DNA of 64,000 nucleotides, taken from positions 62,001 through 126,000 of the forward strand of contig JBBSDP010000004.1 of the NCBI GenBank assembly GCA_038240605.1, written 5' to 3'. A model generated the notes under the pieces. The model made no database searches and had not been told where the DNA came from. It saw only the letters and a list, made by a program, of their open reading frames with translations. Source of the stretch: JBBSDP01 sp038240605. Its GTDB lineage: Bacteria > Planctomycetota > Phycisphaerae > Tepidisphaerales > Tepidisphaeraceae. Below are positions 35,051 to 44,099 of this stretch, one piece after another (positions within the stretch are counted from its first letter, which is position 1; every line of letters begins with the position of its first letter). Made by a program: the position numbers and the translations under genes.

Positions 35051-37894
35051 ATGCCGCTCCATCAGCTCCCGCTTCGACCCCAAACCAACCGACCCGAGAT
35101 TGAAACGCTGGAGCGCCGTTCCCTTCACTCCGCCGTCTCGTTCCTCACGGGGGTCCCTACCCCGATCACCGGTAATGCCGACGTCGTGCACTCGGTCACG
35201 GATGACCTCAACGGCGACGGGATCACCGACCTCGTGACCGTCTCGTCGACCGGCACGGCTAACGTCTACCTCGGCACCGCCACTGCCACGTTCAGGCTGA
35301 CGCAGAGCCTCTTCACCGGCGGAACCTTCGTCGCGCTGGCTGATTTCAACGGTGACGGCGTTTTGGATCTGGCCACACCCCTGGGAGTCCGCGCCGGCAA
35401 CGGCAGCGGATTATTCGGCACGACCTCCGTCGGCTTCACGCTTCCCGCCAATACCGTCAACTTCCTCGCGGGCGACTTCACCGGCGACGGCAACTCGGAC
35501 CTGGTGGCCGAAACGCTCGTGAACGGATCGGTCAACAACACGCTCGGCGTAAGCCTGCTCGTCTCCAACGGCAACGGAACCTTTGCAGCCCCGATCAACA
35601 CCACCGTCGGAACCGCGCCGGGCATTGGCGCTAACTTCGCCAATTTCGTTTCGGGTGATTTCAGCAATGACAAGAAGCTCGACCTGCTCACCCCGTTCGG
35701 TGTCATGCTCGGCAACGGCGTCGGAGGCTTTTCTGCGCCGATCGCCCTACCGCTTGCCACGTCTCCCTCAACGCCGTTCCTGACGACGGGCGACTTCAAC
35801 GGGGACGGCACGCTCGACGTGGCGGTCGTTCCGGCTTCAAGTTCAAACGCCCCCAATGCCGGGCTGATCGAGCTGCTCACCGGCAAGGGAGATGGGAGCT
35901 TCACCGACGCCGGCCCGGTCACCCTGGGCACCGGCACGGTCAGCGCGCTCGCCGCCGCCGACCTCAATGGCGACCGGCGCGACGACCTGATCGCGGGCTT
36001 CGTCCGTACCAGCGGCAGCCCGAGCATTGCCGTCCTGCCCGGCGCGGCCGCCGGAACGCTGGGTACGCCTACCTTCTTCGCGGTCAACGGTCCTCCCATT
36101 CAGCTCACGACCGGCGACGCGAACGCCGATGGACGCCAGGACCTCATCGCCATCAACGCCGCCCCGGGCGGCGATCCGCTGGCGGTCACGCCGGTTGCCG
36201 TATCGGCTGAGGTGCTGATCAACACCACGCCGTTCCCGGTCACGCCCGTGGTGACGCTTCGGTCGTCCACCAACCCCACGGTGGTGGGCGTCGCGGTTGC
36301 ACTGACGACCACCGTCGCCGCGCCGAGCGGGACGACGACACTTCCCACCGGCACGGTGACGTTCTTCGACGGCACCACCTCCCTGGGGAACGCAACGCTC
36401 CAGAAGAAATCCGGTTCCACCGCGACCGCCACGCTGACCACCAGCACGCTTCCCGCCGGCAATCGGTTGATCACTGCCGTTTATAGTGGCGATGACGGCT
36501 TTCTCTCCGTGACCTCGAACGTCGTGAAGGAGACCGTCCTGATCACCGCTGACAAGACGCCGCTCATCTCCGCGTCGATCGATGCGGTCACTCTTCCGTC
36601 CCCGTTCATTGTGGGCGACAAGGGAACGGCGAACCTGACTTTGGGCAATTATGGCGGCGCCGCCGCCAACGGAAGCGTCACCGTCAACCTGTTCGCGTCG
36701 GCGGACGGTGTGATCGACGCGTCAGCCGTTCCCATTACGTCCAGTGGCTTGAAGAACCTGGCGATCCACAACGCGAGCGGCGGGTCACGCAAGTCGACGG
36801 GCACGTTCACGATGCCCAGCCTCCCCGCCGGCAGCTACTTCATCCTGGCGCAGGTCGTGCCGGTGTCGGGCTTCACCGCCGACCAGATTTCCCAGACGCC
36901 CGCCGTCAGCCCGACGACGTTCCAGGCGGCCGGCAACGCCTTTGGCACCGTCGGCAAGCACAAGAACCTGAAATTCACCGTGACCAACTCTTCCGGCGGG
37001 CAGGCCACCCTGGCGATCTCCGGGCCTGGGGTCGGGACGGTAACGCAAACCTCCGCCGGCCAGACCGACGTTGCCGTCTCCGGCACGCTCGTCTCCAGCA
37101 CGCTGACGATCACGACCCGCGGCAGCGGGTTCACTTTCAACAACATCACCGTGAGCGGCCCGCTCGGCACTTTCAACGCTAAATCGGCCGGTCTTGCGGG
37201 CGCGCTGACGCTCGGCGGCGGCGTGCGAACGTTCTCGCTCGGTTCGGCGGCGCCCGTGACCGCGGGCGGACCGGCGCCCTCCGTCGCGCTGGCCGCCAAC
37301 GGACGGACCGGCACCTTGAGCTTCGGCAGGGTCACCGGCGCCGTTCTCATTTCCCAAGAGCCCTTCAGCACTCTCAGTGCCGGCAGTTGGACCGGCGGGA
37401 CGATCGTCGCCCCCTCGATCAGCACGCTCAAGGTGAAGGGCGATATAAGCGCGAGCATCCTGCTGCATTCGGGCGGGAAGGTTGGATCGGCCACCGTCGG
37501 CTCAATCAGCGCGGGCAACTGGGCGATCCCGGGAGGGATCGGCACGTTCCGCGTGAACGGCAACCTGACGACCGCCGACATCTTCGCGGGCGCTGATGCC
37601 GGCCCCGACAACAACCTCGGCACCGCCGACGATATCTATGCCGCCGCGGTGATCTCCTCGATCCTGATCGGCGGCTCCGATACGACCGGGCTCATCGCCG
37701 CGGGCGCGGCTCCCGCCGCAGGCAGCACGATCTTCGGTCCGTTGCAGCTTCTGCCGAAGGGAGTGATCCGCTCGATCACCGCGAAAGGCGCGGTCAGCGC
37801 TGATAGCCGGTTCCTGGCCTTCTCGCTTCCCAGGACCGCAAGCATTGCCGGAGCGAAGGTCGATACCGCAACCGACGCGCGTTTCCACTTGTGA
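35051..37894 (+). CDS. Large FG-GAP and Ig-like repeat surface protein with LEPR-XLL-like start
   Basis: A 947-residue secreted or surface protein. The N-terminus carries LERRSLHS (20-27), a LEPR-XLL variant, instead of a classical signal peptide. Residues 45-400 are FG-GAP/VCBS blades (DLNGDGITDLV, DFNGDGVLDLA, DLNGDRRDDLI). A bacterial Ig-like domain follows (about 405-510, with GTVTFFDGTTSLGNATL and ITAVYSGDDGF). A CARDB-like domain (about 520-620) and Gly/Thr-rich beta-solenoid-like repeats run to the end. GGAGGA lies seven bases before the ATG at 35051. The function is unknown, with adhesion or ligand binding likely. Confidence 0.82.
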   Translation: MPLHQLPLRPQTNRPEIETLERRSLHSAVSFLTGVPTPITGNADVVHSVTDDLNGDGITDLVTVSSTGTANVYLGTATATFRLTQSLFTGGTFVALADFNGDGVLDLATPLGVRAGNGSGLFGTTSVGFTLPANTVNFLAGDFTGDGNSDLVAETLVNGSVNNTLGVSLLVSNGNGTFAAPINTTVGTAPGIGANFANFVSGDFSNDKKLDLLTPFGVMLGNGVGGFSAPIALPLATSPSTPFLTTGDFNGDGTLDVAVVPASSSNAPNAGLIELLTGKGDGSFTDAGPVTLGTGTVSALAAADLNGDRRDDLIAGFVRTSGSPSIAVLPGAAAGTLGTPTFFAVNGPPIQLTTGDANADGRQDLIAINAAPGGDPLAVTPVAVSAEVLINTTPFPVTPVVTLRSSTNPTVVGVAVALTTTVAAPSGTTTLPTGTVTFFDGTTSLGNATLQKKSGSTATATLTTSTLPAGNRLITAVYSGDDGFLSVTSNVVKETVLITADKTPLISASIDAVTLPSPFIVGDKGTANLTLGNYGGAAANGSVTVNLFASADGVIDASAVPITSSGLKNLAIHNASGGSRKSTGTFTMPSLPAGSYFILAQVVPVSGFTADQISQTPAVSPTTFQAAGNAFGTVGKHKNLKFTVTNSSGGQATLAISGPGVGTVTQTSAGQTDVAVSGTLVSSTLTITTRGSGFTFNNITVSGPLGTFNAKSAGLAGALTLGGGVRTFSLGSAAPVTAGGPAPSVALAANGRTGTLSFGRVTGAVLISQEPFSTLSAGSWTGGTIVAPSISTLKVKGDISASILLHSGGKVGSATVGSISAGNWAIPGGIGTFRVNGNLTTADIFAGADAGPDNNLGTADDIYAAAVISSILIGGSDTTGLIAAGAAPAAGSTIFGPLQLLPKGVIRSITAKGAVSADSRFLAFSLPRTASIAGAKVDTATDARFHL

Positions 37895-37911
37895 TCCCGC
37901 GCGAGCGGGGC

Positions 37912-38298
37912 TCATTGATACCCGAGCTTTTCGAGGTCATCTTCGTCCAAGCCGAAGTGGTGGCCGATCTCGTGCAGGACTGTGATGCGGACCTGCTCGA
38001 TCAGGTCCCCCTCGTTCTCGCTGACTTGCGCGATGTCTTCCTGGAAGATGTAGATGACGGCCGGCATCTTGACCCAGTCTGAAGTTTCGACCGTGCGGTC
38101 GGTCAATGCCACGCCGTGGTAAAGCCCCAACAGAAGCTCATCATCATGCAGCCCGGCCTGGCGCAGTTGCGCGCGGGACGGGCGGTCCCGGATTTCGATG
38201 GGAACTTCCTCGAGCGCCTCGGCGAATTGTTCGGGCAGTTCCGCCAGCGCCCGTTCGACGAGACGTGCGAAGTTCGTTTTGCTCACCGAGTAGGGCAT
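37912..38298 (-). CDS. Zincin-like metallopeptidase family protein
   Basis: A 128-residue protein of the small minimal-zincin family (PF06262-like). The zinc motif is HEIGHHFG (109-116), followed by the glycine-linked acidic LDEDDLEKLGY typical of the end of the family. Residues 60-90 (GLYHGVALTDR, PAVIYIFQEDI) match the family core. Substrates of this family are unknown. It converges on the large surface protein gene and is divergent from sppA. Confidence 0.87.
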   Translation of the reverse strand: MPYSVSKTNFARLVERALAELPEQFAEALEEVPIEIRDRPSRAQLRQAGLHDDELLLGLYHGVALTDRTVETSDWVKMPAVIYIFQEDIAQVSENEGDLIEQVRITVLHEIGHHFGLDEDDLEKLGYQ

Positions 38299-38414
38299 GG
38301 CTAAGATTCCCAGCTTCGTTCGCGATTCTAGGGTGTGGGAAGATCAACGTCCGCGTAACGCAAGGCGCCCTGAGGCGTTTTCCCACGCGTCGGGACCTCC
38401 ATAAGGAAATAGTG

Positions 38415-39416
38415 ATGCGTAATCTGCTCGTTTCGCTCCTGATGTTTGGCGGCGGATGTGGAATTCCCAGCTTCCTGATCACGCCTGTCGAGAACACCAA
38501 TAAGCTGAAAGAAGAACAGGTCGAGCGAGGGAAGGGTTTTGCGCCGGGGAAGGTGGCGATCATCCAGGTGGAAGGGTTGCTGGTCAACGCCAAGGCAGGC
38601 GGACTGCTTCAGCCAACGGAAAACAAGCTCAGCCTCTTCACCCAGCAGCTCGAGCGCGCCAAAACCGACGCTTCGGTGAAGGCGGTCGTGTTGCGCGTCA
38701 ATTCACCGGGCGGGACCGTCAGCTCGTCGGACGCCATTTACGAGATGGTTCAGCGCTTCCGTCAGTCGACACATAAGCCGGTCGTGGCGTCGATCCAGGA
38801 GGTGGGCGCGAGCGGTGCATATTACGTGAGCTGTGCCGCCGACCGAATTGTCGCCCAGCCGACGAGCGTCGTCGGCAGCATCGGCGTCATCTTCGAGACG
38901 ATGGAGTTCTCCGGCGCGCTCGGCAAGCTGGGGATCCGCTCCGACGACATCAAGAGCGGCACGCTCAAGGATATGGGCTCACCGTTCAAGCCATTGCAGC
39001 CCGATGAGCGGGCGGTGATGCAATCCATCGTTCAGGAATATTTCGCCCGGTTCGTGAACGTCGTCCGCACCAATCGACACGTGACCGAGCCGCCGGCGGC
39101 GGACCTGCTGGAATACCAGAAGCCAGGCTACGCCGGCGTCTACAGCGGACGCGTCTACAGCGGCGCTCGGGCGATGGAGCTGGGGCTGGTCGACCAGACC
39201 GGACTGCTCCACGATGCAATCGAACTGGCCCGCAAGCTCGGGAATGCGCCTGGGGCCGAAGCGGTGCTTTACATTCGCCCCTACGGGTACGGCGGATCGA
39301 TCTACGCAGAAACAAACGTTCCCACTCCCCAGTCCAACGTCTCACGCCTGGAACTGCCCGCCGCCGATACGTTGCTGCCGAGCGGTTTCTATTATGTCTG
39401 GCGTGCGGGGTTGTGA
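38415..39416 (+). CDS. sppA: Signal peptide peptidase SppA
   Basis: A 333-residue membrane-anchored serine protease of family S49 that digests remnant signal peptides. After a short hydrophobic N-terminus (possibly a weak lipobox ending GGGC) come VVLRVNSPGGTVSSSD and the nucleophile Ser133 in GASGAYY. VGSIGVIF and the conserved lysine region DIKSGTLKDMGSPFKPL follow, and these supply the Ser/Lys dyad. AAGGAAA lies six bases before the ATG at 38415. The open frame extends back to 38106, but that part overlaps the zincin gene and is not homologous. Confidence 0.92.
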   Translation: MRNLLVSLLMFGGGCGIPSFLITPVENTNKLKEEQVERGKGFAPGKVAIIQVEGLLVNAKAGGLLQPTENKLSLFTQQLERAKTDASVKAVVLRVNSPGGTVSSSDAIYEMVQRFRQSTHKPVVASIQEVGASGAYYVSCAADRIVAQPTSVVGSIGVIFETMEFSGALGKLGIRSDDIKSGTLKDMGSPFKPLQPDERAVMQSIVQEYFARFVNVVRTNRHVTEPPAADLLEYQKPGYAGVYSGRVYSGARAMELGLVDQTGLLHDAIELARKLGNAPGAEAVLYIRPYGYGGSIYAETNVPTPQSNVSRLELPAADTLLPSGFYYVWRAGL

Positions 39417-39548
39417 GCCGGGCGGCACAATGGTCAAATGGTTGAGGGTTCGAGATACGGGTCCGAGAATTCGTAGCATCAGGCGGACACGGAATCGTGC
39501 GGGCGCCGTTCGCGTGCGCATTTCACGTCTCTCTACACGCTCAACGCA

Positions 39549-40523
39549 ATGATCTCCATCACCTGCACGCAATGTAAGACGGTCCTGGAAATGGACGAAG
39601 CCTTCGCCGGCGGCGTCTGCCGGTGTCGGCATTGCGGCACCATCCAGACGGTCCCCTCGTCGCTCAAGGGTACGTCCACGAGTGGCGGCGATGCCGCGGC
39701 AGAATCCATCGGTGGATCCCGGTCGCTCTACGCGGGAGCCGGCGGCGCAGCCACTGAGGCGAACGCGGGCACGCACCTTAACGGCACGGCCGACGCGGTC
39801 TCCGGCAGCGGGATGAATTCAGCGGCCGCCGGAGCTGGAGGGGATTTCGCGGCCGGCGGAGCCCTCCCCTCCAAATCGGCCAAGCCCTTCATCATCGGCG
39901 GCGCGGTCCTTCTCATCCTACTTCTCGCGCTCGGCGGATGGTTCATGCTGCACAACAAGGGAGGCGGCAAAGACGGAGGCGGCGGCGGAGAACCACTTGG
40001 ACCTTCGTTTGTCGGCCTCAAGCTGAACGTTCCCAGCGTGGTCTACGTCCTGGATCGCGGGAATGCGACAACAAATTATTTCGACGCGATCAAGGCCGCT
40101 ACGTATCGATCGCTACAGCTGCTCGGCCCCAGCAAAAAATTCGCCGTCATCTTGACGGATAACCAGACCGAAGACGCGATGTTCCCCAAGCAGGGGATGC
40201 ACGACGCGACGGCCGGCGAGCTGGAAAATCTGAAGGAAGTTCTTCAGGACGTGGTGGCGACCGGCAACAGTCGGTTTGGGCCGGCGCTCGACAAGGCGAT
40301 CGCGCTCCACCCAGCCTCGATCGTCATCATCACCGCGAAGTACCCGCTCGACGATGAGGACATCGCCGCCCTCGCCGAGGCCCAGAAAAAGGGTGTGACG
40401 ATCAACACCTTCGCGATCGGCGACATCGCCAACCCGCCCCTCGAGGCTCTCTCCACTGCCACCGGCGGCGCCTACCGCCAAATCTCCGACCACGACCTCC
40501 GCACCTTCGCGGTCGAACCGTGA
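39549..40523 (+). CDS. Zinc-ribbon, single-span, vWA-like membrane protein
   Basis: A 324-residue protein with three parts. A zinc ribbon at 6-29 has Cys6, Cys9, Cys26 and Cys29 (CTQC...CRHC). A Gly/Ala-rich linker leads to one membrane helix (113-134) and a poly-Gly stretch. A C-terminal von Willebrand A-like domain starts VVYVLDRGNATTNYFDA, in which the MIDAS motif DxGxS is altered (D-R-G-N-A). The end HPASIVIITAKYPLDDED and GVTINTFAIGD are typical vWA strands. The family recurs in planctomycetes. The function is unknown. Confidence 0.75.
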   Translation: MISITCTQCKTVLEMDEAFAGGVCRCRHCGTIQTVPSSLKGTSTSGGDAAAESIGGSRSLYAGAGGAATEANAGTHLNGTADAVSGSGMNSAAAGAGGDFAAGGALPSKSAKPFIIGGAVLLILLLALGGWFMLHNKGGGKDGGGGGEPLGPSFVGLKLNVPSVVYVLDRGNATTNYFDAIKAATYRSLQLLGPSKKFAVILTDNQTEDAMFPKQGMHDATAGELENLKEVLQDVVATGNSRFGPALDKAIALHPASIVIITAKYPLDDEDIAALAEAQKKGVTINTFAIGDIANPPLEALSTATGGAYRQISDHDLRTFAVEP

Positions 40524-40533
40524 ATAATCAGAT

Positions 40534-41268
40534 TCAAATCGTGACCGATTCGGGGATCTCGGCGTTGTGGGAGACGCTTTGCACGTCGTCGTTGTCTTCC
40601 AGGGCGTCAACCAGTTTCAGGATCGTCTGGGCGGCGTGACCTTCCACCGGTACGGTCGTGTTGGGGAGGTTGGTGATCTCGGAGGCCTCGATCGCGATCT
40701 GCGCGGCGGCCAATACGTCCCTGACTTTCATCATCGCGGTCGGCGTCGTCACCACAACGAATGCTTCGCCCTCGTTGCGGACGTCTTCGGCGCCGGCATC
40801 CAGCGCGAGCTCGAGCAGCGCATCTTCGCTGACGGCGTCTGACTTGATCGTTATGACGCCTTGCCGGGTGAATTGAAATCCGACCGCCCCAGTGTTGGCC
40901 AGGTTGCCGCCGTGGCGTTCGAAGATCTGTCGCATTTCCGGCGCGGTGCGGGAACGGTTGTTGGTAAGTGCATCGACCATGATCGCCACGCCGCCCGGCC
41001 CGTAACCTTCGTAGGTCGCGGCCTCGTAATTCTCCGCGCCCAGCTCACCCGTCCCCTTGAGGATCGCCTTCTCGATTGTGTCGCGCGGCATGTTGACGGC
41101 CTTGGCTTCATCGATCGTGTAGCGAAGCGTGAGGTTGTCGCGCGGGTCCCCGCCGCTCTTGGCGGCGATGATGATCTTGCGGGCGATCTTGCTCCAGATC
41201 TTCCCGCGCTTGGCATCGTTGGCCCCCTTGGCCCGCTTGATCTTCGACCAGTGACTATGACCTGCCAT
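40534..41268 (-). CDS. yebC: YebC/PmpR (TACO1) family regulator
   Basis: A 244-residue member of the YebC family, with roles in transcriptional regulation or in helping ribosomes through difficult sequences. It starts with the invariant MAGHSHWSKIKRAKGA, then GKIWSKIARKIIIAAKSGG, with ENYEAATYEGYGPGGVAIMVD in the middle and GGNLANTGAVGFQF later. The ATG at 41268 is the family start. Upstream in-frame codons add five residues before it. It is convergent with the zinc-ribbon gene, ten bases away. Confidence 0.95.
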   Translation of the reverse strand: MAGHSHWSKIKRAKGANDAKRGKIWSKIARKIIIAAKSGGDPRDNLTLRYTIDEAKAVNMPRDTIEKAILKGTGELGAENYEAATYEGYGPGGVAIMVDALTNNRSRTAPEMRQIFERHGGNLANTGAVGFQFTRQGVITIKSDAVSEDALLELALDAGAEDVRNEGEAFVVVTTPTAMMKVRDVLAAAQIAIEASEITNLPNTTVPVEGHAAQTILKLVDALEDNDDVQSVSHNAEIPESVTI

Positions 41269-41341
41269 CGCTGATTGCTCCAACTCTCACACACGCATAC
41301 GCACGCTCGCACGCCCGACGGGCGCGCTCGCACGACAACGA

Positions 41342-44047
41342 TTACTTGGATGCCGAAACGTTCGGCGCCGCCTCGGCTACCGGCGAAACCTCGACCGGCC
41401 GGCCCGCGTGAAGCTGTTCACGCTTTTGCTTCAACTGTGCCCGCAACGACGTAAGCTCATGGCGGTCCGAGCCGGCATCCGCGAGCTGATCGGCCCGCGT
41501 CCAGGCACGGTCCCACGACTTGCCGGCGGCCGCGCGCTCGCCGAGCTGATACAGCACGTCGCCCAGGTGGTTCAAAACGACCGGGTCCGGATCCGCGCCC
41601 AGCACCGCTTTGTCCAGGTACGCGCGAGCCGCGTCGAAGCGACCGCGTTTGTACAGCACCCATCCGAGGCTGTCGAGGAACGAGCTGTTGTGAGCATCGG
41701 CCGCCACCGCACGCCGGATCAGCACCTCCGCTTCCGACAGATCCTTCCCCTCTTCGCTCAGGAAATAACCCAGGTCGTTGTTGGCCCCGGCGTGGTCGGG
41801 CTCGAGCGCCAGCACCTGCCGCAGGACCTCTTCGCTCTGCCGCCGCTCGTCGTTGCGCGCGTACAACCCCGAAAGAGTGTAGAGCAGGTCAGGATCATCC
41901 GCGATCGCGTTGTGCGCGGCATCGAGTACCTGCGCCGCGTCCGCCGACCGGTGCTGTGACTGATACACCTGGATCAGCCCGGGGACGACCGCGAAATCAT
42001 GCGGGTCGCTGTTCAGCCGTTGCCGCAGCGTGGAGACAAACGCATCCGAACGATGCGTCCCCAGATAGACGGCCCCCAGCGAATCGATCACGTCCGGATC
42101 TTCGGGATATTCCTTGTACAACCGCAGCAGGATCGCCTCGGCGGCCGCGGTGCGGCCCGAGCGGAAATATTCGCGCGCCTGGAGCCGACGGGCCCCGATG
42201 CTCGACGGGTCGTTAGCCAGCCACGCCGTCAGCACGCGCGCCGTCTGCGCCTCGGCGCGGCGAGCGGCATAGTAGCCGTACAGTTCCAGGTATCCGTCGC
42301 GGAAGGCCGGGTGGTCGCTGATCAGCTTCCAGAGCGTTGCCTCGAAGGCGGCTGCGTCCCCGGCCGAACGCTGCGCCGTCGCCTGGGCAACGAGCAGTTC
42401 AGGCGCACGTCCGCCTCGCTTCACCGCCTCGGCTATCCGGACTGCGGCCGCGACGGGCTGCTCACGCCGCAGCAGTTCCAATCCTTCCAGCTCCGCCGCC
42501 AGTGCCGGCGCGCCGGCGCGTTCCGCCGCGGTCGCGAGGTTCGCTGCCGCCTCTTGCTTCGCCAGCTCGGATAATTCCGGGTCCGACGAGATCAGGTCAA
42601 GCCATTCGCGCCACGCCGGCGCGAATAGCGGCCGAGCCGCGACGGCCTTCTCCAGGGCCGCTCGAGCCGCGTCTTCGCGATGCCAGAGCGATGCGACCTT
42701 CGATAACCAGTAGAGCTTCGACCCCTCAGCCGTTCCCGTGACCTCCAGCGACTGGAGGGCCGCCAGGCGCAGGCGATTCCTCGAAGCCGGGCGCACCAGT
42801 GCGGTGAACAACTCGCCCGCCTGTCCCGCCCAATCCGGCTGTCGCGCCACGGATTCGATCAGGTACCGCGCCGCCCCGCCCCGATCGCCCTGCGCCTCGA
42901 ACAGGGCGAAACGCCTTCGGGCGAGTTCAAAATCTTCTGGAAACGATGCCGTCGATCGCTCCAGCACGCGCCGCGCCTCCTCCAGTCGGCCCAGCGCCCG
43001 AAGCTGATCCGCGTGGGCATAAAGCAGTCGCCGCTGTGCGGGGTGCGCCGCGTACAACGCGCCCAGCTCGTCGGCCGCCCGCCCTTCTTTGCCGCCCCCC
43101 CGGTACATCTCGCGCAACAAGTTGAGCGAATCCTCGTCGGCGTGGCGCCGGACGACCAACTCGCCGGCCCGGCGTTGCGCGTCGGCCGGGCGCCGCGCCA
43201 GCAGCAGCAGCCGAATCACGCGCGCCTGAAGATCGAAATTGGTCACATCGGCGTCCGCGGCCGGCGACACCGCCGCCAGCGCCTCCTCATAGCGCCCGCG
43301 CTTCTGCTCCAGTGCGCCGATCTGCACATCCAGCACCTCGGGCCGATCCGCCAGGACCGCCAGCTCCGGCGTCGCCCGCATGGCATAGCTCGGGTTCCGC
43401 AGTCGCACCCCAAGTCGTCGATAAAGCGTCACCGCCGCCGCGTCGTACCCGCCCCGCTGCAGCGCATGGGCAAGAAAATAGTCCGCCACGGCGGCCTCGG
43501 CGCCGTCCCGTGCGTAGTCACTCGTCCGAAGCGACAGCAGCAGGTGCGATACGCCAGCCTCGGTCTGGTTACGATCCAGGTATTGCCTCCCCAGGTTGAG
43601 TTGCAATGCGAGGTGATCCGGCTCCAGCGTTGCGGCTTGTTCGAGCGCGACGATCGACCGCTCATCGGAAGCCCGATCACCCAGGTAAAGCCGTGCCAGC
43701 GTGTAACGAAGCTCGTAGCTCCAGGGATCGAGCGCGACCGCCTTCTCCAGCAGGTTGATCGACGTCTGGTTCTGACCGTCGAGCATTGCGGCCCGCGCGC
43801 GAGCGTACATTCGCAGCGCCTCGACGGGCGGATCCGCCGTTGCTGGCCGCGTCGCCGGGCGGGGAAGTTGCGGCCGCGGCGGCACGTCCTCCAACGCTAT
43901 CTCCGCCCGCGCGTCAGCCGGCCGTGTCTGCGGCACAGCCATTGCGACGCGCGTCGTCGGCTGCGTAGTCAGCGGGCCATGCCGCGCGCAACCGACCACG
44001 GCCGCACCCGCAATTGCCAGTATCCAACGTCCCCATTGAACGCGCAT
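41342..44047 (-). CDS. Large TPR-repeat lipoprotein
   Basis: A 901-residue exported lipoprotein with a signal ending AVVGC (Cys about 20). After a Pro/Thr-rich linker, almost the whole protein consists of tetratricopeptide-like repeats. Clear examples are NLLEKAVALDPWSYELRYTL, ALEQAATLEPDHLALQLNLG and VLALEPDHAGANNDLGY. TPR arrays bind partners. This one is probably a periplasmic or outer-membrane scaffold, possibly in surface polymer export. The ATG at 44047 is chosen for its lipoprotein signal and a GGGAG upstream. Probably monocistronic. Confidence 0.85.
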   Translation of the reverse strand: MRVQWGRWILAIAGAAVVGCARHGPLTTQPTTRVAMAVPQTRPADARAEIALEDVPPRPQLPRPATRPATADPPVEALRMYARARAAMLDGQNQTSINLLEKAVALDPWSYELRYTLARLYLGDRASDERSIVALEQAATLEPDHLALQLNLGRQYLDRNQTEAGVSHLLLSLRTSDYARDGAEAAVADYFLAHALQRGGYDAAAVTLYRRLGVRLRNPSYAMRATPELAVLADRPEVLDVQIGALEQKRGRYEEALAAVSPAADADVTNFDLQARVIRLLLLARRPADAQRRAGELVVRRHADEDSLNLLREMYRGGGKEGRAADELGALYAAHPAQRRLLYAHADQLRALGRLEEARRVLERSTASFPEDFELARRRFALFEAQGDRGGAARYLIESVARQPDWAGQAGELFTALVRPASRNRLRLAALQSLEVTGTAEGSKLYWLSKVASLWHREDAARAALEKAVAARPLFAPAWREWLDLISSDPELSELAKQEAAANLATAAERAGAPALAAELEGLELLRREQPVAAAVRIAEAVKRGGRAPELLVAQATAQRSAGDAAAFEATLWKLISDHPAFRDGYLELYGYYAARRAEAQTARVLTAWLANDPSSIGARRLQAREYFRSGRTAAAEAILLRLYKEYPEDPDVIDSLGAVYLGTHRSDAFVSTLRQRLNSDPHDFAVVPGLIQVYQSQHRSADAAQVLDAAHNAIADDPDLLYTLSGLYARNDERRQSEEVLRQVLALEPDHAGANNDLGYFLSEEGKDLSEAEVLIRRAVAADAHNSSFLDSLGWVLYKRGRFDAARAYLDKAVLGADPDPVVLNHLGDVLYQLGERAAAGKSWDRAWTRADQLADAGSDRHELTSLRAQLKQKREQLHAGRPVEVSPVAEAAPNVSASK

Positions 44048-44099
44048 CACACAACGCTCCCTTGGCCCCAATTCCCCATTATACCCTGACTTGCGACTG

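Noticed and set aside
39417..39548. Possible tRNA-like or small RNA region (ggttcgag string)
   Set aside because: I could not build a cloverleaf around it, and no acceptor stem pairs.
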